Positions 11,118-24,798 of a DNA stretch of 64,000 nucleotides are shown here, one piece after another. The stretch lies in assembly GCF_051401765.1 (NCBI RefSeq), contig NW_027480422.1, positions 14,278,001 through 14,342,000 of the forward strand, given 5' to 3'. Both the position numbers and the translations under genes were made by a program. The notes under the pieces were generated by a model, which ran no database searches, had not been told where the DNA came from, and saw nothing but the letters and a program-made list of their open reading frames with translations. The stretch comes from Calliopsis andreniformis (lineage: Eukaryota > Arthropoda > Insecta > Hymenoptera > Andrenidae). Numbering within the stretch: the stretch's first letter is position 1; each line of letters starts with the position of its first letter.

Positions 11118-13937
11118 GTTCCACTGTATAATACGTATAATTGCAAACAGTGTGGAAGTAATGGTCATTTCTACGTTCCGGGCAACCTAGGCTTCACTCT
11201 AGGGCGTTGCTCAACCACATCGAATAGCTACGGCCCTAGAAGACAACGCCATAACTATAAAATACAATATAAATACAACAGTCTATACATCGTATAAAAC
11301 GAATAATTGCAACCAGTCTGATAGTTATGGTCATTTCTACGTTCCGGGTAACCTAGACTACACCCTAGGGCGTTTCTCCACCAGATCGAATAATTAGGGC
11401 CTAAGAAGTCAATGCCAGAAGCCTAAAATACAAAATAAATACAACAGTTTTTCCATCGTATAAAACGAATAATTGCAACCAGTGTGCAAGTAATGGTCAT
11501 TTCTACGTTCCGGGCTATCTAGGCTTCACTCTAGGGCGTTGTTCCACCAGAGCGAATAGTTAGGGCCTAAGAAGTCAACGCCAGAAGCATAAAATACGAT
11601 ATATGTACAACAGTTTTACCATCGTATAAAATGAATAATCGCAAACAGTGTGAAGGTAATGGTCACTTTTACGTTCCGGGCAACCTAGGCTTCACACTAG
11701 GACGTTGTTCCACCAGAGCGAATAGTTAGGGCCTAGGAAGTCAACGCCTGAAGCATAAAATACAAAATAAATACAACAGTTTTTCCATCGTATAACAAGA
11801 ATAATTGCAACCAGTGTGAAAAATATGGTCATTTCTACGTTGCGGGCATCCTAGGCTTCACTCTAGGGCGTTGCACCACCAGATCGAATAGTTAGGGCCT
11901 TGGAAGTCAACGCCCGAAGCATAAAATACAAAATAAATAGAACAGTTTTTCCATTGTATAAAACGAATAATTGAAACCAGTGTGAAAGTTATGGTCATTT
12001 CTACGTTCCGTGCCACCTAGGCTTCACTCTAGTGCGTTGCTCCACCAGATCGAATAGTTAGGGCCTAAGAAGTCAACGCCAGAAGCATAAAATACAATAT
12101 AAATACAACAGTTTTCCCTTGTATAACAGAAATAATTGCAACCAGTGTGAAAGTTATGGTCATTTCTACGTTCCGGGCAACCTAGGCTTCACTCTAGGGC
12201 GTTGCTCCACCACATCGAATAGTTAGGGCCTTAGAAGTCAATGCCAGAAGCATAAAATACTATATAAATACAACAGTTTTTAGACTGTATAATATGAATA
12301 ATTGCAAACAGTGTGGAAGTAATGGCCATTTCTACGTTCCGGGCAACCTAGGCTTCACTCTAGGGCGTTGGTCCACCAGATCCAATAGTTAGGGCCTAAG
12401 AAGTCAACGCCTGAAGCATAAAATACTATATAAATACAACAGTGTTTACATTGTATAAAACGAATAATTGCAACCAGTATTAAAGTTATGGTTATTTCTA
12501 CGTTCAGCGCAACCTAGGCTTCAACCTAGGGCGTTGCTCCACCAGATCGAATAGTTAGGGCCTAAGAAGTCAAGGCCAGAAGCATAAAATATAATATAAA
12601 TACAACAGTTTTTCCCTTGTATAACAGGAATAATTGCAACCAGTGTGAAAGCTATGGTCATTTCTACGTTCAGGGCAACCTAGGCTTCACTCTAGGGCGT
12701 TGCTCCACCACAGCGAATAGTTAGGGCCTTAGACGTCAATGCCAGAAGCATAAAATGCCATATAAATACAACAGTTGTTCCACTGTATAATACGTATAAT
12801 TGCAAATAGTGTGGAAGTAATGGTCATTTCTACGTTCCGGGCAACCTAGGCTTCACTCTAGGGCGTTGCTCAACCACATCGAATAGCTACGGCCCTAGAA
12901 GACAACGCCATAACTATAAAATACAATATAAATACAACAGTTTTTCCATCGTATAAAACGAATAATTGCAACCAGTATGAAAGTTATGGTCATTTCTACG
13001 TTCCGGGCTATCTAGGCTTCACTCTAGGGCGTTGCTCAACCACATCGAATAGTTAGGGCCTTAGAAGTCAACGCCAGAAGCACCAAATCCAAAATTAATA
13101 CAACAGTTTTTCCATCGTATAAAACGAATAATTGCAACCAGTGTGAAAGTTATGGTCATTTCTACGTTCCGGGCAACCTAGGCTTCACTCTAGGGCGTTG
13201 CTCCACCACATCGAATAGTTAGGGCCTTAGAAGTCAATGCCAGAAGCATAAAATACTATATAAATACAACAGTTTTTAGACTGTATAATATGAATAATTG
13301 CAAACAGTGTGGAAGTAATGGCCATTTCTACGTTCCGGGCAACCTAGGCTTCACTCTAGGGCGTTGGTCCACCAGATCCAATAGTTAGGGCCTAAGAAGT
13401 CAACGCCAGGAGCACCAAATACAAAATAAATACAACAGTTTTTCCATCGTATAAAACGATAATTGCATCCAGTGTGCAAGTAATGGTCATTTCTACGATC
13501 CGGGAGACCTAGGCATCACTCTAGGGCGTTGTTCCACCAGAGCGAATAGTTAGGGCCTAAGAAGTCAACGCCTGAAGCATAAAATACAATATAAATACAA
13601 CAGTTTTTACATTGTATAAAACGAATAATTGCAACCAGTATTAAAGTTATGGTTATTTCTACGTTCAGGGCAACCTAGGCTTCACCCTAGGGCGTTGCTC
13701 CACCAGATCGAATAGTTAGGGCCTAAGAAGTCAGGGCCAGTAGCATAAAATACAATATAAATACAACAGTTTTTCCCTTGTATAACAGGAATAATTGCAA
13801 CCAGTGTGAAAGCTATGGTCATTTCTACGTTCAGGGCAACCTAGGTTTCACTCTAGGGCGTTGCTCCACCACAGCGAATAGTTAGGGCCTTAGACGTCAA
13901 TGCCAGAAGCATAAAATGCCATATAAATACAACAGTT
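11118..13937 (+). repeat. 17-monomer HOR unit, copy 2
   Basis: It is 2820 bp with the same 10 + 7 monomer composition as copy 1; the second half opens at 12777. A private change is visible near 12524 (CAACCTAGG where neighbours have CACCCTAGG). Indels shared with the other copies include the one-base-short AAAACGATAATTG linker at about 13455 and the one-base-short run in CAGTTTTCCCTTG. Confidence 0.93.
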
Positions 13938-16756
13938 GTTCCACTGTATAATACGTATAATTGCAAACAGTGTGGAAGTAATGGTCATTTCTACGTTCCG
14001 GGCAACCTAGGCTTCACTCTAGGGCGTTGCTCAACCACATCGAATAGCTACGGCCCTAGAAGACAACGCCATAACTATAAAATACAATATAAATACAACA
14101 GTCTATACATCGTATAAAACGAATAATTGCAACCAGTCTGATAGTTATGGTCAGTTCTACGTTCCGGGTAACCTAGACTACACCCTAGGGCGTTTCTTCA
14201 CCAGATCGAATAGTTAGGGCCTAAGAAGTCAATGCCAGAAGCCTAAAATACAAAATAAACACAACAGTTTTTCCATCGTATAAAACGAATAATTGCATCC
14301 AGCGTGCAAGTAATGGTCATTTCTACGATCCGGGCAACCTAGGCATCACCCTAGGGCGTTGTTCCACCAGAGCGAATAGTTAGGGCCTAAGAAGTCAACG
14401 CCAGAAGCATAAAATACGATATATGTACAACAGTTTTACCATCGTATAAAATGAATAATCGCAAACAGTGTGAAGGTAATGGTCACTTTTACGTTCCGGG
14501 CAACCTAGGCTTCACACTAGGACGTTGTTCCACCAGAGCGAATAGTTAGGGCCTAGGAAGTCAACGCCTGAAGCATAAAATACAAAATAAATACAACAGT
14601 TTTTCCATCGTATAACAAGAATAATTGCAACCAGTGTGAAAAATATGGTCATTTCTACGTTGCGGGCATCCTAGGCTTCACTCTAGGGCGTTGCACCACC
14701 AGATCGAATAGTTAGGGCCTTGGAAGTCAACGCCCGAAGCATAAAATACAAAATAAATAGAACAGTTTTTCCATTGTATAAAACGAATAATTGAAACCAG
14801 TGTGAAAGTTATGGTCATTTCTACGTTCCGTGCCACCTAGGCTTCACTCTAGTGCGTTGCTCCACCAGATCGAATAGTTAGGGCCTAAGAAGTCAACGCC
14901 AGAAGCATAAAATACAATATAAATACAACAGTTTTCCCTTGTATAACAGAAATAATTGCAACCAGTGTGAAAGTTATGGTCATTTCTACGTTCCGGGCAA
15001 CCTAGGCTTCACTCTAGGGCGTTGCTCCACCACATCGAATAGTTAGGGCCTTAGAAGTCAATGCCAGAAGCATAAAATACTATATAAATACAACAGTTTT
15101 TAGACTGTATAATATGAATAATTGCAAACAGTGTGGAAGTAATGGCCATTTCTACGTTCCGGGCAACCTAGGCTTCACTCTAGGGCGTTGGTCCACCAGA
15201 TCCAATAGTTAGGGCCTAAGAAGTCAACGCCTGAAGCATAAAATACTATATAAATACAACAGTGTTTACATTGTATAAAACGAATAATTGCAACCAGTAT
15301 TAAAGTTATGGTTATTTCTACGTTCAGCGCAACCTAGGCTTCACCCTAGGGCGTTGCTCCACCAGATCGAATAGTTAGGGCCTAAGAAGTCAAGGCCAGA
15401 AGCATAAAATATAATATAAATACAACAGTTTTTCCCTTGTATAACAGGAATAATTGCAACCAGTGTGAAAGCTATGGTCATTTCTACGTTCAGGGCAACC
15501 TAGGCTTCACTCTAGGGCGTTGCTCCACCACAGCGAATAGTTAGGGCCTTAGACGTCAATGCCAGAAGCATAAAATGCCATATAAATACAACAGTTGTTC
15601 CACTGTATAATACGTATAATTGCAAATAGTGTGGAAGTAATGGTCATTTCTACGTTCCGGGCAACCTAGGCTTCACTCTAGGGCGTTGCTCAACCACATC
15701 GAATAGCTACGGCCCTAGAAGACAACGCCATAACTATAAAATACAATATAAATACAACAGTTTTTCCATCGTATAAAACGAATAATTGCAACCAGTATGA
15801 AAGTTATGGTCATTTCTACGTTCCGGGCTATCTAGGCTTCACTCTAGGGCGTTGCTCAACCACATCGAATAGTTAGGGCCTTAGAAGTCAACGCCAGAAG
15901 CACCAAATCCAAAATTAATACAACAGTTTTTCCATCGTATAAAACGAATAATTGCAACCAGTGTGAAAGTTATGGTCATTTCTACGTTCCGGGCAACCTA
16001 GGCTTCACTCTATGGCGTTGCTCCACCACATCGAATAGTTAGGGCCTTAGAAGTCAATGCCAGAAGCATAAAATACTATATAAATACAACAGTTTTTAGA
16101 CTGTATAATATGAATAATTGCAAACAGTGTGGAAGTAATGGCCATTTCTACGTTCCGGGCAACCTAGGCTTCACTCTAGGGCGTTGGTCCACCAGATCCA
16201 ATAGTTAGGGCCTAAGAAGTCAACGCCAGGAGCACCAAATACAGAATAAATACAACAGTTTTTCCATCGTATAAAACGATAATTGCATCCAGTGTGCAAG
16301 TAATGGTCATTTCTACGATCCGGGAGACCTAGGCATCACTCTAGGGCGTTGTTCCACCAGAGCGAATAGTTAGGGCCTAAGAAGTCAACGCCTGAAGCAT
16401 AAAATACAATATAAATACAACAGTTTTTACATTGTATAAAACGAATAATTGCAACCAGTATTAAAGTTATGGTTATTTCTACGTTCAGGGCAACCTAGGC
16501 TTCACCCTAGGGCGTTGCTCCACCAGATCGAATAGTTAGGGCCTAAGAAGTCAGGGCCAGTAGCATAAAATACAATATAAATACAACAGTTTTTCCTTGT
16601 ATAACAGGAATAATTGCAACCAGTGTGAAAGCTATGGTCATTTCTACGTTCAGGGCAACCTAGGTTTCACTCTAGGGCGTTGCTCCACCACAGCGAATAG
16701 TTAGGGCCTTAGACGTCAATGCCAGAAGCATAAAATGCCATATAAATACAACAGTT
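13938..16756 (+). repeat. 17-monomer HOR unit, copy 3 (variant)
   Basis: It is 2819 bp and opens its second half at 15597. It differs from copies 1 and 2 in its first three monomers: TCAGTTCTAC at about 14152, TTTCTTCACC at about 14193, AATAAACAC at about 14255, and a GCATCCAGCGTGC monomer in place of the GCTATC monomer. It also has a one-base deletion at about 16590 (TTTTTCCTTG). The monomer replacement shows that copies 1-2 and copy 3 lost different members of an originally longer unit; 16757-17916 carries both. Confidence 0.92.
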
Positions 16757-17916
16757 GTTCCACTGTATAATACGTATAATTGCAAACAGTGTGGAAGTAA
16801 TGGTCATTTCTACGTTCCGGGCAACCTAGGCTTCACTCTAGGGCGTTGCTCAACCACATCGAATAGCTACGGCCCTAGAAGACAACGCCATAACTATAAA
16901 ATACAATATAAATACAACAGTCTATACATCGTATAAAACGAATAATTGCAACCAGTCTGATAGTTATGGTCAGTTCTACGTTCCGGGTAACCTAGACTAC
17001 ACCCTAGGGCGTTTCTTCACCAGACCGAATAGTTAGGGCCTAAGAAGTCAATGCCAGAAGCCTAAAATACAAAATAAACACAACAGTTTTTCCATCGTAT
17101 AAAACGAATAATTGCATCCAGCGTGCAAGTAATGGTCATTTCTACGATCCGGGCAACCTAGGCATCACCCTAGGGCGTTGTTCCACCAGAGCGAATAGTT
17201 AGGGCCTAAGAAGTCAACGCTGAAGCATAAAATACAATATAAATACAACAGTTTTTCCATCGTATAAAACGAATAATTGCAACCAGTGAGCAAGTAATGG
17301 TCATTTCTACGTTCCGGGCTATCTAGGCTTCACTCTAGGGCGTTGTTCCACTAGAGCGAATAGTTAGGGCCTAAGAAGTCAACGCCAGAAGCACAAAATA
17401 CGATATATGTACAACAGTTTTACCATCGTATAAAATGAATAATCGCAAACAGTGTGAAGGTAATGGTCACTTCTACGTTCCGGGCAACCTAGGCTTCACA
17501 CTAGGACGTTGTTCCACCAGAGCGAATAGTTAGGGCCTAGGAAGTCAACGCCTGAAGCATAAAATACAAAATAAATACAACAGTTTTTCCATCGTATAAC
17601 AAGAATAATTGCAACCAGTGTGAAAAATATGGTCATTTCTACGTTGCGGGCATCCTAGGCTTCACTCTAGTGCGTTGCTCCACCAGATCGAATAGTTAGG
17701 GCCTAAGAAGTCAACGCCAGAAGCATAAAATACAATATAAATACAACAGTTTTCCCTTGTATAACAGAAATAATTGCAACCAGTGTGAAAGTTATGGTCA
17801 TTTCTACGTTCCGGGCAACCTAGGCTTCACTCTAGGGCGTTGCTCCACCACATCGAATAGTTAGGGCCATAGAAGTCAATGCCAGAAGCATAAAATGCCA
17901 TATAAATACAACAGTT
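16757..17916 (+). repeat. Truncated 17-mer unit (seven monomers) with a fused monomer
   Basis: It starts like the other units and contains both the GCATCCAGCG monomer and the GCTATC monomer that other copies have lost singly. At about 17640-17690 a hybrid monomer joins the left part of the AACAAGAAT type (GTTGCGGGCATCC) to the right part of the TTGAAACC type (CTCTAGTGCGTTG), removing one monomer. The shared CCTAGGCTTCACTCTAG places the crossover at phases 49-65. The unit then closes early at 17917. Confidence 0.85.
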
Positions 17917-18410
17917 GTTCCACTGTATAATACGTATAATTGCAAACAGTGTGGAAGTAATGGTCACTTCTACGTTCCGGGCAACCTAGGCTTCACTCTA
18001 GGGCGTTGCTCAACCACATCGAATAGTTAGGGCCTTAGAAGTCAACGCCAGAAGCACCAAATCCAAAATTAATACAACAGTTTTTCCATCGTATAAAACG
18101 AATAATTGCAACCAGTATGAGAGTTATGGTCATTTCTACGTTCCGGGCAACCTAGGCTTCACCCTAGGGGGGTTGCTCCACCTGACCGAATAGTTAGGGC
18201 CCAGGAAGTCAACGCCAGAAGCATAAAATACAATATAAATACAACAGTTTTTCCATTGTATAACAGGAATAATTGCAACCAGTGTGAAAGGTATGGTCAT
18301 TTCTACGTTCCGGGCAACCTAGGCTTCACTCTAGGGCGTTGCTCCACCACATCGAATAGTTAGGGCCTTAGAAGTCAATGCCAGAAGCATAAAATACTAT
18401 ATAAATACAA

Positions 18411-18907
18411 CAGTTTTTAGACTGTATAATATGAATAATTGCAAACAGTGTGGAAGTAATGGCCATTTCTACGTTCCGGGCAACCTAGGCTTCACTCTAG
18501 GGCGTTGGTCCACCAGATCCAGTAGCTAGGGCCTAAGAAGTCAACGCCAGGAGCACCAAATACAAAATAAATACAACAGTTTTTCCATCGTATAAAACGA
18601 TAATTGCATCCAGTGTGCAAGTAATGGTCATTTCTACGATCCGGGCGACCTAGGCATCACTCTAGGGCGTTGTTCCACCAGAGCGAATAGTTAGGGCCTA
18701 AGAAGTCAACGCCTGAAGCATAAAATACAATATAAATACAACAGTTTTTACATTGTATAAAACGAATTATTGCAACCAGTATTAAAGTTATGGTTATTTC
18801 TACGTTCAGGGCAAACTAGGCTTCACCCTAGGGCGTTGCTTCACCAGATCGAATAGTTAGGGCCTAAGAAGTCAAGGCCAGTAGCATAAAATACAATATA
18901 AATACAA
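18411..18907 (+). repeat. Three-monomer tandem duplication, first copy
   Basis: From CAGTTTTTAGACTG at 18411 three monomers (497 bp) are followed by an almost exact second copy beginning at 18908. The members are a TTTAGACTG monomer, an AAAACGATAATTG monomer with GATCCGGGCGACC, and a TTTACATTG monomer with GCAAACTAGG. The same double structure occurs at 30849/31346 and 36654/37151, so it predates the large block duplications. Confidence 0.9.
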
Positions 18908-19404
18908 CAGTTTTTAGACTGTATAATATGAATAATTGCAAACAGTGTGGAAGTAATGGCCATTTCTACGTTCCGGGCAACCTAGGCTTCACTCTAGGGC
19001 GTTGGTCCACCAGATCCAGTAGCTAGGGCCTAAGAAGTCAACGCCAGGAGCACCAAATACAAAATAAATACAACAGTTTTTCCATCGTATAAAACGATAA
19101 TTGCATCCAGTGTGCAAGTAATGGTCATTTCTACGATCCGGGCGACCTAGGCATCACTCTAGGGCGTTGTTCCACCAGAGCGAATAGTTAGGGCCTACGA
19201 AGTCAACGCCTGAAGCATAAAATACAATATAAATACAACAGTTTTTACATTGTATAAAACAAATTATTGCAACCAGTATTAAAGTTATGGTTATTTCTAC
19301 GTTCAGGGCAAACTAGGCTTCACCCTAGGGCGTTGCTTCACCAGATCGAATAGTTAGGGCCTAAGAAGTCAAGGCCAGTAGCATAAAATACAATATAAAT
19401 ACAA
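18908..19404 (+). repeat. Three-monomer tandem duplication, second copy
   Basis: It is near-identical to 18411-18907. A visible difference is GGGCCTACGAAG at about 19190 where the first copy has GGGCCTAAGAAG. The downstream copies at 31346 and 37151 also carry the TACGAAG change, so the substitution is older than the block duplications. Confidence 0.9.
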
Positions 19405-22269
19405 CAGTTTTTCCCTTGTATAACAGGAATAATTGCAACCAGTGTGAAAGCTATGGTCATTTCTACGTTCAGGGCAACCTAGGTTTCACTCTAGGGCGTT
19501 GCTCCACCACAGCGAATAGTTAGGGCCTTAGACGTCAATGCCAGAAGCATAAAATGCCATATAAATACAACAGTTGTTCCACTGTATAATACGTATAATT
19601 GCAAACAGTGTGGAAGTAATGGTCATTTCTACGTTCAGGGCAACCTAGGCTTCACTCTAGGGCGTTGCTCAACCACATCGAATAGCTACGGCCCTAGAAG
19701 ACAACCCCATAGCTATAAAATACAATATAAATACAACAGTCTATACATCGTATAAAACGAATAATTGCAACCAGTCTGATAGTTATGGTCATTTCTACGT
19801 TCCGGGTAACCTAGACTACACCTTAGGGCGTTTCTCCACCAGATCGAATAGTTAGGGCCTAAGAAGTCAATGCCAGAAGCCTAAAATACAAAATAAATAC
19901 AATAGTTTTTCCATCGTATAAAACGAATAATTGCATCCAGTGTGCAAGTAATGGTCATTTCTACGATCCGGGCAACCTAGGCATCACCCTAGGGCGTTGT
20001 TCCACCAGAGCGAATAGTTAGGGCCTAAGAAGTCAACGCTGAAGCATAAAATACAATATAAATACAACAGTTTTTCCATCGTATAAAACGAATAATTGCA
20101 ACCAGTGTGCAAGTAATGGTCATTTCTACGTTCCGGGCTATCTAGGCTTCACTCTAGGGCGTTGTTCCACCAGAGCGAATAGTTAGGGCCTAAGAAGTCA
20201 ACGCCAGAAGCATAAAATACAATATAAATACAACAGTTTTCCCTTGTATAACAGAAATAATTGCAACCAGTGTGAAAGTTATGGTCATTTCTACGTTCCA
20301 GGCAACCTTGGCTTCACCCTAGGGCGTTGCTCCACCAGATCCAATAGTTAGGGCCTTAGAAGTCAACGCCATAAGCATTAATTCAATAAAAATGCAACAG
20401 ATTTTCCATCGTATAACAGGAGTAATTGCAACCAGTGTGAAAGTAATGGACATTTCTACGTTCAGGGCAGCCTAGGCTTCACTCTACGGCGTTGTTCCAC
20501 CAGATCGAACAGTTAGGGCCTAAGAAGACAACGCCAGAAGCATAAAATACAATATAAATACAACAGTTTTTCCATCGTAGAACAGTAATAATTGCAGTCA
20601 GTGTGAACGGTATGGCCATTTCGACGTTCCGGGCAACATAGGCTTCACCCTAGGGCGTTGCTCCAACAGATCCAACAGTTACGGCCTTAGAAGTCAATGC
20701 CCGAAGCATAAAATACAATACATATACAACAGTTATTCCATCGTATAACAGGAATAATTACAACCAGTGTGAAAGTAATGGGCATTTCTACGTTCCGGGC
20801 CACCTAGGCTTCACTCTAAGGCGTTGTTCCACCAGTTCGAATAACTAGGGCCTAAGAAGCCAACGCCAGAACCATAAAATACAATATAAACACAACAGTT
20901 TTTCCATCGTATAAAACGAATAATTGCAACCAGTATGAAAGTAATGGCCATTACTACGTTCCGTGCAACCTAGGCTTAACTTTAGGGCGTTGCCTCACCA
21001 GATGGAAAAGTAAGGGCCTAAGAAGCCAACGCGAGAAGCATAAAATACAATATAAACACAACAGTTTTTCCAGCGTATATATCGTATAATTGCAACCAGT
21101 GTGAAAGTAATGGTCATTTCTACGTTCCGTGCAACCTAGGCTTAACCTTAGGGCGTTGCTCCACCAGATCGAATAGCTAAGGCCTTAGAAGTCAACGACC
21201 GAAGCATAAAATGCAAAATTTATACAACAGTTTTTCCATTGTATAAAACGAATAATTCCAACCAGTATGAAGGTTATGGTCATTTCTACGTTTCGGGCAA
21301 CCTAGGCTTCGCACTAGGGCGTTGCTCCACCCGATCGAGTAGTTAGGGCCTAAGAAGTCAACGCCAGAAGCATAAAATACAATATAAGACCAACAGTCTT
21401 TCCATCGTATAACAGGAATAATTGCAACCAGAGCGAAGGTGATGGTCATTTCTACGTTCCGGGCAACCTCGGCATCACTCTAGGGCGTTGTTCCACCAGA
21501 TCGAATTGTTAGGGCCTAAGAAGTCAACGCCAGAAGCATAAAATACGATATATGTACAACAGTTGTTCCATCGTATAAAACGAGTAATTGCAAACAGTGT
21601 GGAAGTAATGTTCATTTCTACGTTCCGGGCAACCTAGGCTTCACTCTAGGGCGATGCTCCACCAGATCGAATAGTTAAGGCCTTAGAAGTCAACGCCCGA
21701 AGCATAAAATGCAAAATTAATACAACAGTCTTTCCATTGTATAAAACGAATAATTGCAACCAGTATGAAGGTTATGGTCATTTCTACGTTCCGGGCAACC
21801 TCGGCTTCAACCTAGGGCGTTGCTCCACCAGATTCAATAGCTAGGTCCTTAGAAGTCAACGCCCGAAGCATAAAATACAGTAAAAATAAAACAGTTTTTC
21901 CATCGTATAACGGAAATAATTGCAACCAGTGTGAAAGTGATGGTCATTTCTACATTCCGTGCAACCTAGGCTTCACTCTAGGGCGTTGGTCCACCAGATC
22001 CAATAGCTAGGACCTTAGAAGTCAAAGCCTGAAGAAGAAAATACAATAAAAATGCAACAGTTTTTCCATTGTATAACATGAATAACTGCAACCAGTGTGA
22101 AAGTAATGGTCACTTCTACGTTCCGGGCAACCTAGGCTTCACCCAAGGGCGTTGCTCCACCAGTTCGAATAGTTAGGGCCTTAGAAGCTAACGCCGGAAG
22201 CATAAAATACAAAATTAATACAACAGTTTTTCCATTGTATAAAACGAGTAATAGCAACCAGTGTGAAAG

Positions 22270-22935
22270 TTATGGTCATTTCTACGTTCCGGGCAACCTA
22301 GGCTTCTCTCTAGGCCGTTATTCCACCACATCGGATAGCTTCGGCCTTAGAAGTCAACGCCAGAAGCATAAAATACACTATAAATACAACAGTTTTTCCA
22401 TCATATAAAACGAATAATATCAACCAGTGTGAAAGTTATGGTCATTGCTACGTTCCGTGCAACCCAGGCTCCACTCTACAACGTTGCTCCACCAAATCGA
22501 ATAGCTAGGGCCTTAGAAGTCAGCGCCCGAAGCATAAAATACAAAATAAATAGAACAGTTTTTCCATGGTATAAAACGGATAATTGCAACCAGTACGTTA
22601 GTAGTGGTCATTTCTACGTTCCGGGCAACCTAGGCTTCTCTCTAGGCCGTTATTCCACCACATCGGATAGCTTCGGCCTTAGAAGTCAACGCCAGAAGCA
22701 TAAAATACACTATAAATACAACAGTTTTTCCATCATATAAAACGAATAATATCAACCAGTGTGAAAGTTATGGTCATTGCTACGTTCCGTGCAACCCAGG
22801 CTCCACTCTAGGACGTTGCTCCACCAAATCAGATAGCTAGGGCCTTAGAAGTCAGCGCCCGAAGCATAACATACAAAATAAATAGAACAGTCTTTCCATT
22901 GTATAAAACGAATAATTGCAACCAGTGTGAAAGTT
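22270..22935 (+). repeat. Two-monomer tandem duplication
   Basis: The marker GGCTTCTCTCTAGGCCG occurs at 22301 and 22633, 332 bp apart, with the following CATATAAAACGAATAATATC monomer also repeated. The first repeat reads CTCTACAACG at about 22474 and the second CTCTAGGACG, so they have begun to diverge. The first copy and its boundary monomers recur at about 33400-33850 and 39205-39660. Confidence 0.85.
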
Positions 22936-23869
22936 ATGGTCATTTCTACGTTCCGGGCAACCTAGGCTTCACCCTAGGGCGTTGTTCCACCAGATCGATA
23001 GTTAGGGCCTAAGAAGTCAACGCCAGAAGCATAAAATGCAATATAAATACAACAGCTTTTCAATCGTATATAATGTATATTTGGAAACAGTGTGAAAGTA
23101 AACGTCATTTCTACGTTCGGGGCAACCTAGGCTTAACTGTAGGGCGTTGCTCCACCAGATCGCATAGTTAGGGACATAGAATTTAACGCCAGAAGCATAA
23201 AATACAATAAATATAGAACAGTTTTTTCATCGTATAACACGAATAATTGTAACCAGAGTGAAAGTAATGGTCATTTCTACGTTTCGGTCGACCTAGGCTT
23301 CACTCTTGGGCGTTGCTCCACCAGACCGAATAGCTAGGGCCTTAGAAGTCAACGCCGGAAACCTAAAATACAATTAAAATACAACAGTTTTTCTATCGTA
23401 TAACGGGTATAATTGCAACAAATAAGAAGGTGATGGTCATTTCCACGTTCCGGGCAACCTGGGGTTCACTCTAGGGCGTTGGTCCACCAGATCCAATAGT
23501 TAGGGCCTAAGAAGTCAACGATAGAAGCACCAAATACAAAATAAATAGAACAGTTTTTCCATTGTATAAAATGAATAATTGAAACCAGTGTGAAAGTTAT
23601 GGTCATTTCTACGTTCCGGGCACCATAGGCTTCACTCTTGGACGTTACCCCACCAGATCGAATAGCCAGGACCTTAGAAGTCAAAGCCAGAAGCAGAAAA
23701 TACAATAAAAATGCAACAGTTTTTCCATCGTGTACCAGGAGAAATTGCAACCAGAGTGAAGGTGATGGTCATTTCTACGTTCCGGGCATCCTAGACTTAA
23801 CTCTAGCGCGTTGCTCCACCAGGTCAAATAGCTAGGGTCTTAGAAGTCAACACCAGAAGCATAAAATAA

Positions 23870-24798
23870 AATAAAAATACAACAGTTTTTCCATCGTATA
23901 ACAGGAATAACAGCAACCATAGTGAAGGTGATGGTCACTTCTAAGTTCCGGGCAACCTAGGCTTCACTCTAGAGCGTTGCACCACCAGATCGAATAGTTA
24001 GGGCCTAAGAATTCAACGCCAGAAGCACCAAATACAAAATAAATACAACAGTTTTTCCATCGTATAAAACGAATAATTGCAACCAGTGTGAAAGTAATGG
24101 TCATTTCTACGTTCCGAGCAACCTAGGCTTCACGCTAGGGCGTTGCTCCACGACATCGAATAGCTACGGCCTTAGGAGTCAACGCCAGAGGCACAACATA
24201 CAATATAAGTACTTCAGTTTTTCCATCGTATAAAACGAATAATTGCAATCAGTATGAAGGTTATGGTCATTTCTACGTTCCGGGCAGCCTAGGCTTCACC
24301 CTAGGCGTTGCTCCACCAGATCCAATAGTTAGGGCCTAAGAAGTAAACGCCAGATGCATAAAGTACAATAAAGATCCAACAGTCTGTCCATGGTATAACA
24401 GGAATAATTGCAACCAGTGTGAAAGTAATGGTTGTTTCTACGTTCCGGGCAACCTAGGCTTCACCCTAGGGCGTTGCTCCACCATATCCAATAGTTTGGA
24501 CCTAAGAAGTCAACTACAGAAGCATAAAATACAATAAAAATACAACAGTTTTTCCATCGTATAACAGGAATAACAGCAACCATAGTGAAGGTGATGGTCA
24601 CTTCTAAGTTCCGGGCAACCTAGGCTTCACTCTAGAGCGTTGCACCACCTGATCGAATAGTTAGGGCCTAAGAATTCAACGCCAGAAGCACCAAATACAA
24701 AATAAATACAACAGTTTTTCCATCGTATATAACGAATAATTGCAACCAGTGTGAAAGTAATGGTCATTTCTACGTTCCGGGCAACCTAGGCATCACTA
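23870..24798 (+). repeat. Partial four-monomer duplication
   Basis: A rare AACAGGAATAACAGCAACC linker followed by CATAGTGAAGG and CTCTAGAGCGTTGCACC occurs at 23900 and again at 24563, 663 bp (four monomers) apart. About 265 bp are clearly shared, and the two intervening monomers are different. Confidence 0.75.

Larger units (their letters stand above)
17917..20180 (+). repeat. 17-mer-family tail before the diverged zone
   Basis: It contains monomers of the 17-mer family in a changed order, including CCAAATCCAAAATTAAT and the GACCTGACCG variant (about 18180). Another GTTCCACTG monomer opens at 19576, 1659 bp (10 monomers) after 17917. The region holds the 3-monomer duplication listed separately. 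The same order is found again 12438 bp downstream (about 30355-32600) and once more 5805 bp after that. Confidence 0.85.

Noticed and set aside
22429..22740. 103-codon open frame, repeated nearly identically at 33541-33852 and 39346-39657
   Set aside because: It spans about two satellite monomers and is copied only because the blocks are duplicated. It has no homology to a known protein that I can see and no frame conservation between monomers.
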